Origin: Fimenecus sp045611635
Lineage (GTDB): Bacteria > Bacillota > Clostridia > Oscillospirales > Acutalibacteraceae
Reading direction: 5' to 3'
Assembly (NCBI GenBank): GCA_045611635.1
Contig: JAZKXL010000076.1
Span: forward strand, 1-9,171
Length of the DNA stretch: 9,171 nucleotides
Of this stretch, positions 1 through 5,744 are shown in pieces. Numbering within the stretch: the first letter of the stretch is position 1; every line of letters starts with the position of its first letter. A model generated the notes under the pieces. That model worked only from the letters and a program-made list of their open reading frames with translations, had not been told where the DNA came from and made no database searches. Made by a program: the position numbers and the translations under genes.

Positions 1-124
1 TTTTGACCAAGTTATTCCAAACAAAACAATTTGCACCGCCTTTAAAAAGTTTGTGCAGTTCCTTCCCCCACTTGTTGAGCCAAAACACTATGGCAAATTC
101 ATTGAGGGAATTAAAAAGAAATAA
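1..124 (+). CDS. C-terminal end of an unidentified protein (partial, enters from the left edge)
   Basis: Reading from base 2, the frame is open for 40 codons and stops with TAA at 122-124, immediately before a rho-independent hairpin at 125-155. The residues end in ...HYGKFIEGIKKK and look like a normal soluble, basic protein tail with two prolines and several aromatics. Another plus-strand frame stays open longer, but it runs straight through the terminator hairpin and into the antisense of the next gene, so the frame stopping just before the hairpin is preferred. No family is recognised from so short a tail. The start lies outside the window. It converges with the TIR gene on the other strand. 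Confidence 0.5.
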   Translation, partial: FDQVIPNKTICTAFKKFVQFLPPLVEPKHYGKFIEGIKKK

Positions 125-155
125 AAAAGGCCGAGAGAAAATCTCTCGGTCTTTT
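125..155. terminator. Bidirectional rho-independent terminator between convergent genes
   Basis: CCGAGAGA (131-138) pairs perfectly with TCTCTCGG (142-149) around a 3-base loop. The stem extends through G-T and G-C pairs into A-runs on the left and T-runs on the right. On the plus strand the stem is followed by CTTTTATTTTG; on the minus strand it is followed by CCTTTTTTATTT. It therefore suits termination both of the left-edge plus-strand gene (stop at 124) and of the minus-strand TIR gene (stop at 162). Confidence 0.88.
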
Positions 156-161
156 ATTTTG

Positions 162-2984
162 TTATTTTTTCTTTGGCTCTTTAATATTTTTCCAATCACT
201 TACATCACATTGACCATAATAATTATAACCTGTCGCAACAACTGTACCATCTGATTTTAAGCCAACTGTATGGCCATAATCTGCTGAAATTGCTACTATA
301 TCAGTCCAATCATTTACATCACATTGACCATTAGAATTATCACCTGTCACAACCACTGTACCATCTGATTTCAAGCCAACCGTATATTCCCCACCTGCTG
401 AAATTGCAACTATATCAGTCCAATCATATACATCACACTGACCATAATAATTATTACCTGTCGCAACAACTGTACCGTCTGATTTCAAGCCAACGGTATG
501 GAAAGCACCTGCTGAGATTGCAACTATATCGCTCCAATTATATATCTCATCACTGCTAGAGACAATAACCCCAGTAGTCACCACTGTGCCATCCGATTTT
601 AAGCCGACTGTGCAGTCGTTACCGGCTGCAATTGCAACTATATCGGTCCAGTCGCTTACTGTACATTCATCATGATCATTATTACCAACAGCCACCACTG
701 TACCATCTGATTTTAAAGCAACTATGTGACCACCCGCTGCAATTGCAACTATGTTTGTCCAATGGTACATCTTAGCAACGCCAGAGTCACTAGACCCAGT
801 AGCCACCACTGTACCATCTGATTTTAAACCGACTGTGCAGTTGTTACCGGCTGCAATTGCAACTATATCGGTCCAGTCGGTTACTTCACATTCAGCATAA
901 TCGGTATCACCAACCGCAACCACCGTACCATCTAAATTTAAGCCAACGGTATGGACATTACCTGCTGAAATTGTCTCTCTTACAGCCACTGTGTCCCATA
1001 ACTCCTTAGACTTTGTAGCAGCATCTTCATCTCTAACAGCAGCTTTTCCATAACAAATTGCAGCTTTTCTTAACTCTCCGTTTTCATATGCTTCTTCAGC
1101 CAAAAGATAGTAGCATTCAATAATTTGGGCTGCACTATCCTTTTCCTCACTAATATTTGTGAATACTTCTATCGCCTTTTCATATTCACCTTGTTCTTTT
1201 AAATTAATGGCTTTATTATATTGGGCTTTTGGTTTAATAACCATTACAAATAAAATACTAAACAAAATTGCTGCCGCAACTGACACAGCTATTACATTTT
1301 TTATGACTATTTTTCTTTTTTTCGCCTTACGTTCTTTTTCTTGCAACTTTTCTTTTTCAAGACGCTCTTTTTCTTGCAATTTTTCTTTTTCAAGGCGCAT
1401 TTGTTCTTTTATTTGTTCTTGCTTAAGACGTTCTTCTTCTCTTGCTTTTTTAAGTTGTGATAATTTTTCACGACATATGCGAAGTTGCTCTTGTGAATCA
1501 TTATAATCAGAAATTTCACTGAAAATTCTAATAGCAGAATTAAGATTATAAATGTCGTTACGCTTTGACAAGCTTATACCAATGTTATAAAGTCTTTCAT
1601 TTTTTAACACCTGTGCTTTTTGACTATATTCTTCTGCTAACTCTCTTGAATCTTTATAATCAATAATCGACTTGAATTCATTAACCGCTTCCATTAAAAC
1701 TTCATCTGATTTTGTCGATATTTTGCCTTTCGCAGATGCATAAATTCTTTGAATGCGAGCATTTTCGTTGCGTACATTTATTTTTTCAATATATCCTTTT
1801 AATTCTTCTTCGGTTTCTTTGTCAGCAAAACGTAACGCCTTTTGATAAAAATTACTATCGTCAAAAGGTTCTTGGCAATTATTAAGGTCTTCTTGTTTTC
1901 TTACCCTGAGTTCTACCATCAACTTGCCGATATATGCCACAGCACATTCAGGGTCAACATCAAGAACTTTTTCACAGTATTCATCAGCGCTATTCCAATC
2001 GCCATCTTCAAGAAACATAAATGCTCTTTTTAAAAGTGGTGCAACATTTGTATTACCACTGTTAATTACAATTGTTTCAGTTTTCTTTTCAACTGCAACA
2101 AGTTTACTAACACCACGCACTAAATCTTGCATAAAGCCGATTTTTGCCATATCTTGTGATTGAAGATATTGGAATTCTTCGGGCATATCGTAAGGTGTGA
2201 TATCTTTATAAACAGGAATAAGTGTTTTTTCTTTACCAGCTTTAATAAGATTTAAAAATCTTGACCACTCATTCTTTACCCATACTGCATTGAAATTGTC
2301 TTTTTCAGTACCAACTACAAGCATTACCTTGGCACTGTTGAGCGCTGCAAATATGTATGGCTCATATGCTGAGCCAAGCTTATCTTCAAGTGTAATTCTT
2401 GAGAAAAATACTTTGTATCCTTCTTTAGTAAGTGCGGTATAAATATCTTGAGCATAAACACTATCTTGCGTTCTATTTCCAAGTCTATCAGTTTCTTTGT
2501 AACAAATGAACACATCAAATGGCTCTTCTTTTTGAGAAATAGCAAGAATACCTTTTTGAATCTTATCAATTGTTCCCGCTTCAGCTTCATAGATTTCTCT
2601 TTGATATCCATCAGCATACTGAATTGCTTTTTGATAATCTTCGTCATCAAAAATTGATGTGAATTGAGCACGATTAACTGTAGGGATTCTTTTGTGTGTT
2701 CTTGGGTCTTCTACATATTCAATACCATAACGGCAAAGAACTATTCCCCAATAGCTTTCACTATCTTCTTTATCGTCACTGAGTATCATTTCATAAATAC
2801 CCATTGCCTTATCAAACTCATTTTCTCTACGGAAATGGTTTGCTCTGTCATAAAGCTGAACTCGTTTCTCATCATCAAGCTTTGGCAAAGTTTGTTTGGT
2901 GCCACAGTATTCACACACTGCAACAGTTTCATTGTTATTGATTTCAAGTGCGCCACCGCACATTTTACATTTAAATATTGCCAT
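162..2984 (-). CDS. Predicted single-pass membrane TIR protein: zinc ribbon, TIR, helical repeats, coiled coil, TM helix, seven RCC1-type repeats
   Basis: 940 residues. Seen: an N-terminal zinc ribbon with paired CxxC (C6/C9, C24/C27); a TPR-like helical stretch (about 40-80); a TIR domain at about 155-270 (FDVFICYKETD strand, SRITLEDKLG loop, and VWVKNEWSRFL with E239 as the likely conserved TIR glutamate); helical repeats carrying a YKDS-like motif (443-446, 494-497); a Lys/Glu coiled coil (about 505-558); one hydrophobic helix (about 563-583) preceded by basic residues; a further TPR-like segment (588-665); and seven 37-38-residue RCC1-type repeats (670-934), enough for a beta-propeller. 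The basic stretch before the helix suggests TIR in the cytosol and the propeller outside. Known: bacterial TIR domains often cleave NAD+ or make NAD-derived signals, and RCC1 propellers bind ligands or proteins. Inferred: a surface sensor with TIR output. ATG 2984 is chosen over GTG 2996 because AGGTGG lies 8 bases before it. Second gene of a unit with the SDR; the trigger is unknown. Confidence 0.9.
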   Translation of the reverse strand: MAIFKCKMCGGALEINNNETVAVCEYCGTKQTLPKLDDEKRVQLYDRANHFRRENEFDKAMGIYEMILSDDKEDSESYWGIVLCRYGIEYVEDPRTHKRIPTVNRAQFTSIFDDEDYQKAIQYADGYQREIYEAEAGTIDKIQKGILAISQKEEPFDVFICYKETDRLGNRTQDSVYAQDIYTALTKEGYKVFFSRITLEDKLGSAYEPYIFAALNSAKVMLVVGTEKDNFNAVWVKNEWSRFLNLIKAGKEKTLIPVYKDITPYDMPEEFQYLQSQDMAKIGFMQDLVRGVSKLVAVEKKTETIVINSGNTNVAPLLKRAFMFLEDGDWNSADEYCEKVLDVDPECAVAYIGKLMVELRVRKQEDLNNCQEPFDDSNFYQKALRFADKETEEELKGYIEKINVRNENARIQRIYASAKGKISTKSDEVLMEAVNEFKSIIDYKDSRELAEEYSQKAQVLKNERLYNIGISLSKRNDIYNLNSAIRIFSEISDYNDSQEQLRICREKLSQLKKAREEERLKQEQIKEQMRLEKEKLQEKERLEKEKLQEKERKAKKRKIVIKNVIAVSVAAAILFSILFVMVIKPKAQYNKAINLKEQGEYEKAIEVFTNISEEKDSAAQIIECYYLLAEEAYENGELRKAAICYGKAAVRDEDAATKSKELWDTVAVRETISAGNVHTVGLNLDGTVVAVGDTDYAECEVTDWTDIVAIAAGNNCTVGLKSDGTVVATGSSDSGVAKMYHWTNIVAIAAGGHIVALKSDGTVVAVGNNDHDECTVSDWTDIVAIAAGNDCTVGLKSDGTVVTTGVIVSSSDEIYNWSDIVAISAGAFHTVGLKSDGTVVATGNNYYGQCDVYDWTDIVAISAGGEYTVGLKSDGTVVVTGDNSNGQCDVNDWTDIVAISADYGHTVGLKSDGTVVATGYNYYGQCDVSDWKNIKEPKKK
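183..977 (-). repeat. Seven tandem 114-bp coding repeats (RCC1-type blades)
   Basis: Residues 670-934 of the TIR protein form seven consecutive units with boundaries at 670, 708, 746, 783, 821, 859 and 897. Each is 38 residues except the third, which has 37. The shared core is VAI(A/S)AG..HTVGLKSDGTVV followed by ATG.N.YGQCDV.DWTDI. At the DNA level, long stretches are nearly identical between units, for example the antisense of SDGTVV. The last three units keep GQCDV; the first four have diverged there (AECEV, GVAKMY, DECTV and SSDEIY). Seven units match the seven blades of a closed RCC1 propeller. Confidence 0.93.
1332..1397 (-). repeat. 33-bp tandem duplication within the coiled coil
   Basis: Two adjacent 33-base units (1332-1364 and 1365-1397) differ at only a few positions and both encode the 11-residue unit RLEKEKLQEKE (residues 530-551 region). 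An 11-residue unit matches a hendecad, so the duplication lengthens the charged helix just before the membrane segment without breaking its register. Confidence 0.85.
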
Positions 2985-2992
2985 CTCTTTAC

Positions 2993-2998
2993 CCACCT
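2993..2998 (-). promoter_or_regulatory. Ribosome binding site fixing the TIR protein start
   Basis: AGGTGG on the minus strand lies 8 bases before ATG 2984. An in-frame GTG at 2996 overlaps this element and would leave no ribosome site of its own, so ATG 2984 is taken as the start. The site sits in the 17-base gap after the SDR stop codon. Confidence 0.75.
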
Positions 2999-3001
2999 AT
3001 A

Positions 3002-3727
3002 TTATATATTCATTCCACCATTAACTGCTAAATCTTGGCCTGTAATAAAGTCCGCATCAGCTGATGCTAAAAACGCCACTGCACCTGCAACATCTTCCGG
3101 TGTACCGATTTTATTAAGTGGTGCTTCTTCTTTTAACTCGTTCATTGTATTTTCATCAAAATGTGAAGTCATATCAGTTAATATGACGCCCGGAGAAACA
3201 CAGTTTACAGTAATTCCTGAAAGCCCCACCTCTTTTGCAAGGGCTTTTGTCATACCAATAAGTCCTGCTTTTGAAGCGGAATAATGCACCTCGCAAGAGC
3301 CACCTGTTTCACCCCAAATTGATGAAATATTTATAATTTTTCCACACTTACGGTTAATCATATGTTTAAGCACCGCACGAGAGCAATAAAATGCACCACT
3401 TAAATTTGTTTCAATCATTTTATGCCACATCTCATCAGTAATGTCAGTAAAAAGTGATTGTTCGGCAATTCCTGCATTATTTACGAGCACATAAATCGCA
3501 CCGAAAGTTTTTTCAACATCTTCAATTACTGTATTTACTGCGCTACTGTCAGTAATATCAAGCTTACATGCCTTGCAATTTTCACCTAATTCATTTACAA
3601 GTGCTTGTGCCTTTTCTTCCGAATTGTTATAGGTAAAAGCAACCTTGTAGCCGTCTTTTATAAATCTTTTAACAATAGCAGCGCCAATACCCTTTGCACC
3701 GCCTGTTACAAACACAACTTTCGACAT
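3002..3727 (-). CDS. Short-chain dehydrogenase/reductase, FabG-like (3-oxoacyl-ACP reductase family)
   Basis: 241 residues, full length for a classical SDR. Seen: nucleotide-binding TGGAKGIG at 8-15, NNAG at 83-86, catalytic tetrad N108, S136, Y149 and K153 (HYSASKAG), PG at 179-180 followed by a TDM motif, and a C-terminus ending GQDLAVNGGMNI, close to the FabG pattern GQxLxVNGGM. All key residues are intact, so an active cytosolic NAD(P)H-dependent reductase is expected. FabG reduces 3-oxoacyl-ACP in fatty-acid synthesis, but no other fab gene is nearby, so the substrate could differ and I give no symbol. ATG 3727 is chosen because AAAGGAG precedes it by about 8 bases; the upstream GTG at 3766 has no such site. 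First gene of a unit with the TIR gene 17 bases downstream. Confidence 0.9.
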   Translation of the reverse strand: MSKVVFVTGGAKGIGAAIVKRFIKDGYKVAFTYNNSEEKAQALVNELGENCKACKLDITDSSAVNTVIEDVEKTFGAIYVLVNNAGIAEQSLFTDITDEMWHKMIETNLSGAFYCSRAVLKHMINRKCGKIINISSIWGETGGSCEVHYSASKAGLIGMTKALAKEVGLSGITVNCVSPGVILTDMTSHFDENTMNELKEEAPLNKIGTPEDVAGAVAFLASADADFITGQDLAVNGGMNI

Positions 3728-3756
3728 TTTATACGCTCCTTTCGGACTATAAAGAC

Positions 3757-3785
3757 ATTGTATCACATATCAACTCAAATTGCAC
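3757..3785 (-). promoter_or_regulatory. Possible promoter for the SDR-TIR unit
   Basis: On the minus strand, TGATACAAT gives an extended -10 with TACAAT at 3762-3757, about 30 bases before the SDR start. At 17-base spacing the -35 would be GTGCAA (3785-3780), a weak match. The transcript would start near 3750 and carry a short leader with the strong ribosome site. Confidence 0.4.
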
Positions 3786-3786
3786 T

Positions 3787-3817
3787 AAAATACTTGAAAA
3801 AGTTTTTTGAGTATTTT
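3787..3817. repeat. Inverted repeat across the tRNA promoter spacer
   Basis: AAAATACT (3787-3794) is repeated in perfect inverse as AGTATTTT (3810-3817). Two wobble pairs and three A-T pairs inside extend the potential stem, leaving a 5-base loop. It spans the -35 hexamer and the whole spacer and touches the first base of the -10 of the tRNA promoter. It also lies just upstream of the suggested SDR promoter. It could be an operator, or only an A/T-rich coincidence. Confidence 0.55.
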
Positions 3818-3822
3818 ATAAT
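3794..3822 (+). promoter_or_regulatory. Sigma-A-type promoter of tRNA-Thr
   Basis: TTGAAA (3794-3799), exactly 17 bases, then TATAAT (3817-3822). Transcription would begin near 3829, about 13 bases before the mature tRNA 5' end. Confidence 0.82.
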
Positions 3823-3841
3823 ATTTCTTGCAAATGAATAT

Positions 3842-3917
3842 GCTTGTGTAGCACAGCTGGTAGTGCAGCTCATTCGTAATGAGCAGGTCGCAGGTTCGAA
3901 TCCCGTCACAAGCTCCA
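3842..3917 (+). tRNA. tRNA-Thr, anticodon CGT, CCA encoded
   Basis: A complete cloverleaf can be drawn: acceptor GCTTGTG (3842-3848) with CACAAGC (3907-3913); D stem GCAC/GTGC (3851-3854/3863-3866); anticodon stem GCTCA/TGAGC (3868-3872/3880-3884) with loop TTCGTAA, so anticodon CGT at 3875-3877 reading threonine codon ACG; 5-base variable loop; T loop TTCGAAT (3895-3901). The discriminator base is T3914 and CCA is encoded at 3915-3917. The T stem GCAGG/CCCGT is weak, with an A-C mismatch in its middle pair and a G-T outer pair. It has its own promoter and terminator, so it is a single-gene unit between the SDR-TIR unit and the ATP synthase operon. Confidence 0.95.
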
Positions 3918-3957
3918 AAAAAATCCCGTTAAAAAATGACGGGATTTTTTGCTTTTT
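3917..3957 (+). terminator. Rho-independent terminator after tRNA-Thr
   Basis: AATCCCGT (3922-3929) pairs with ACGGGATT (3939-3946) around a 9-base A-rich loop. The stem is prolonged by an A-run and T-run and followed by TTTTGCTTTTTT. It begins directly at the encoded CCA and separates the tRNA from the ATP synthase promoter. Confidence 0.93.
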
Positions 3958-3984
3958 TGGGGTATTATTTTGTGCATTATGTTA

Positions 3985-4013
3985 TTGAAAATGAATTTTA
4001 ATAGTGCTATAAT
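3985..4013 (+). promoter_or_regulatory. Promoter of the ATP synthase operon (extended -10)
   Basis: TTGAAA (3985-3990), a 17-base spacer, then TATAAT (4008-4013) preceded by TGC, which makes an extended -10. Transcription should begin near 4020, giving a leader of about 18 bases that contains only the ribosome site for the first gene. No riboswitch or attenuator fits in so short a leader. The hexamers and spacing are identical to those of the tRNA promoter 190 bases upstream. Confidence 0.87.
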
Positions 4014-4038
4014 CAAACTTGCAAAAGTAGGTGATACT

Positions 4039-4365
4039 ATGAACGAAAACATTGTTGGTGCAGTAGTTTCCTTTGCACTTGGAATTGTTGTTGCGTACGT
4101 GGCTTTTCTAATATCAAAAGCACGTCTTTTAAAGCAACCTGAAAAATTTGCTTTTTCAACAATTTTGCGACAAATCGTTCAACTTTTTTATCTTGCTTCA
4201 GTTTATTTTGTGTCAAAGTTTACCCCTTGGAACACTTGGTATATGCTCATAGGTGCCGCACTTGGCGTAACTGTTCCTATGATTTATTTTACACAAAAAT
4301 TGTTGCAGTTAAATCAATCAATTAACACAAAAAATAATAAGAAAGAGGGTGACGAGAATGGGTGA
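4039..4365 (+). CDS. atpI: AtpI-like small membrane protein, first gene of the ATP synthase operon
   Basis: 108 residues with hydrophobic segments at about 5-25, 43-60 and 66-85 and a short polar, Lys/Asn-rich tail. Known: AtpI commonly precedes atpB and is linked to c-ring assembly or stability, and it diverges strongly in sequence. The call rests mainly on position, size and membrane character, since I see no diagnostic motif. ATG 4039 is chosen because AGGTG (4029-4033) precedes it by 5 bases and it lies just after the promoter. In-frame TTG and ATG codons further upstream lie in the tRNA terminator or in the promoter. Its last 8 bases overlap the start of atpB, so the two are probably coupled in translation. 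Confidence 0.6.
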   Translation: MNENIVGAVVSFALGIVVAYVAFLISKARLLKQPEKFAFSTILRQIVQLFYLASVYFVSKFTPWNTWYMLIGAALGVTVPMIYFTQKLLQLNQSINTKNNKKEGDENG

Positions 4366-5032
4366 ATCATCAAAAGTTATAATTAAACTCTTTGGATTTC
4401 TTGATGTTACGGGTGAAGTTATTGCAATGTGGATTATTCTTGGCATTGTTGCAATTATTTCATTAATAGTAAAACTTAATCTTAAAGAGCGTCCCGGCAA
4501 ATTCCAAAATATTATTGAAACGGGCGTCGAATATCTTGACAACTTCTTTACTGACCTTTTAGGCAAAAAGAAAGCTCGTAAAAACTTCACATTCTTGGCA
4601 TCACTTTTCATTTTCATAATTTTTGGTAACTATTCAGGTCTTATTCCTGGCGTTGGAATGACCGACTATGTGAAAGCACCTACCGCCTCACTTTCAGTTA
4701 CTATTGCACTTGGCGTAATCGTGTTTGTTTTCTTACAAGGGTCAGGACTTAAACACGGTGTTAAACATTATTTTAAACACTTTGTGTCACCAATTTTTAT
4801 TATGTTACCTTTACTTGTGCTTGATGAGTTTATTAAACCTGCATCTCTTGCACTTCGTCTTTATGGTAACATTTTTGGTGAAGAAATGGTTACACATCAA
4901 CTTTACGAAATTTTTCCTATAGGTGCACCTGTTGTAATGATGGCTTTGTCATTACTTTTTTGTGCATTACAAGCAATGGTTTTCACAATGCTTGTTTCAA
5001 TCTACTTAGATGAAGCAACTGAAGAAGAATAA
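4358..5032 (+). CDS. atpB: ATP synthase F0 subunit a
   Basis: 224 residues, typical length for a Firmicute subunit a. It forms the ion half-channels against the c ring. Seen: several membrane helices (about 22-40, 78-98, 112-128, 144-160, 190-215); the SLALRLYGNIFGEE motif with R167, matching the essential arginine of the stator (E. coli aR210); and LQAMVFTMLVSIYL near the end, matching the conserved last helix with Q205. ATG 4358 is preferred to GTG 4349 because the AAGAGGG ribosome site lies just upstream and overlaps the GTG. It overlaps the end of the atpI-like gene by 8 bases and is followed by atpE after 30 bases. No missing key residue was noted. Confidence 0.95.
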   Translation: MGESSKVIIKLFGFLDVTGEVIAMWIILGIVAIISLIVKLNLKERPGKFQNIIETGVEYLDNFFTDLLGKKKARKNFTFLASLFIFIIFGNYSGLIPGVGMTDYVKAPTASLSVTIALGVIVFVFLQGSGLKHGVKHYFKHFVSPIFIMLPLLVLDEFIKPASLALRLYGNIFGEEMVTHQLYEIFPIGAPVVMMALSLLFCALQAMVFTMLVSIYLDEATEEE

Positions 5033-5062
5033 AAAACATTTAACATAAAAGGAGTAATTTTT

Positions 5063-5293
5063 ATGGCAACATCAACAATTATCGCAATTGCAGCAGCACT
5101 TGCAATCGCACTCAGCACAATTGGTCCTGCTATTGGACAAGGTATGACTGCAAAAGCAGCAATGGAAAGCATTGCTCGTCAACCTGACGCTGCAAAAGAC
5201 ATTCGTTCAACACTTATTATCTCAATGGCACTTATGGAAGCACTTACAATTTATGGCTTACTTATTGCTTTCATGCTTGTTTCAAAAATATAA
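5063..5293 (+). CDS. atpE: ATP synthase F0 subunit c (proteolipid)
   Basis: 76 residues forming a two-helix hairpin, the unit of the rotating c ring. Seen: first helix with GPAIGQG (Q26), polar loop with ARQP (38-41), and second helix with the ion-carrying E59 in LMEALTIYGL and Y64. This second-helix motif is the same as that of plant chloroplast c (MEALTIYGL), which carries protons. The Ser and Thr that follow the glutamate in sodium-type rings (EST in Ilyobacter and Propionigenium) are Ala and Leu here. I therefore infer proton coupling, although the first-helix glutamine is shared with sodium types. AAGGAG (5049-5054) lies 8 bases before the ATG. It is 30 bases after atpB and 18 before atpF. 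Confidence 0.96.
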   Translation: MATSTIIAIAAALAIALSTIGPAIGQGMTAKAAMESIARQPDAAKDIRSTLIISMALMEALTIYGLLIAFMLVSKI

Positions 5294-5311
5294 TTGGGAG
5301 TATAAATATTT

Positions 5312-5743
5312 ATGAGCATACAGTTATCCGTTATAATATGGACTGTAATTTGCTTTTTGTTGTTAATGCTTATTCTTCACAACTGGTTGTTCAAACCGGT
5401 TTTAGAGGTCATGGAAAAACGTCGTAACCGTATTGAAAAAGCAAAAGAAAAACAGCTTGAGGTGCAACGTCTTTCTCAAGAGCACGAAGAAAAACACAAA
5501 GAACAACAAGTGACTTTTGAAAAAGAGCAAAAGGCACAAGCTACTGCCCTAATTGAAGAAATTCAGGTAGATAGTAAAAAATCAGTGGATGCTGCACGAA
5601 CAATAAGACTCAGCACATATGAAACATACCGTGAAGAATGTGCTAAAGAATATTCAAAAATTCTTGCAACCGCTGAAAGTTCAACAAAGCAAATTGCTGA
5701 AATATTTGCAGAAAGATTAATTACTCAACCAAGGACAAAATAA
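5312..5743 (+). CDS. atpF: ATP synthase F0 subunit b
   Basis: 143 residues, slightly shorter than the usual 155-170. Seen: an N-terminal membrane helix (about 5-26), the b-type junction FKPVLEVMEKRRNRIEKA, then a continuous highly charged helix to the end, as expected for the peripheral stalk that holds F1 against rotation. The ribosome site GGGAG (5295-5299) is rather far (12 bases) from the ATG. The stop is separated by a single base from the next ATG, and AAGGA within the end of this gene (5731-5735) serves the next gene, so translation is likely coupled. A second b-like anchor begins the next ORF, so the stalk may be a b/b' heterodimer. Codon use leans more to ATA and TTA at the start than in atpB or atpE. 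Confidence 0.92.
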   Translation: MSIQLSVIIWTVICFLLLMLILHNWLFKPVLEVMEKRRNRIEKAKEKQLEVQRLSQEHEEKHKEQQVTFEKEQKAQATALIEEIQVDSKKSVDAARTIRLSTYETYREECAKEYSKILATAESSTKQIAEIFAERLITQPRTK

Positions 5744-5744
5744 A

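Noticed and set aside
3..254. 83-codon plus-strand frame at the left edge
   Set aside because: It runs through the terminator hairpin and into the antisense of the TIR gene. The frame that stops at 122-124, just before the hairpin, is the better candidate.
183..977. Regular ~114-bp repeats considered as a CRISPR-like or satellite array
   Set aside because: The period is an exact multiple of three, lies inside a long coding frame and encodes RCC1-type blades; there are no short repeats with unique spacers.
2985..2996. GTG 2996 as start of the TIR protein
   Set aside because: It overlaps the AGGTGG ribosome site that properly spaces ATG 2984, and the zinc ribbon begins right after that ATG.
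3728..3766. GTG 3766 as start of the SDR
   Set aside because: AAAGGAG lies between it and ATG 3727, and SDR proteins begin a few residues before TGxxxGIG, which fits ATG 3727.
3842..3957. tRNA 3' end as an integration (att) site for a mobile island
   Set aside because: No integrase and no second copy of the tRNA 3' segment is seen in the window, and housekeeping ATP synthase genes follow directly.
3949..4038. Longer N-terminus for the AtpI-like protein from TTG 3949 or ATG 3979
   Set aside because: These codons lie within the tRNA terminator and the promoter, upstream of the expected transcription start, with no ribosome site.
4349..4357. GTG 4349 as start of atpB
   Set aside because: It overlaps the AAGAGGG ribosome site that serves ATG 4358.
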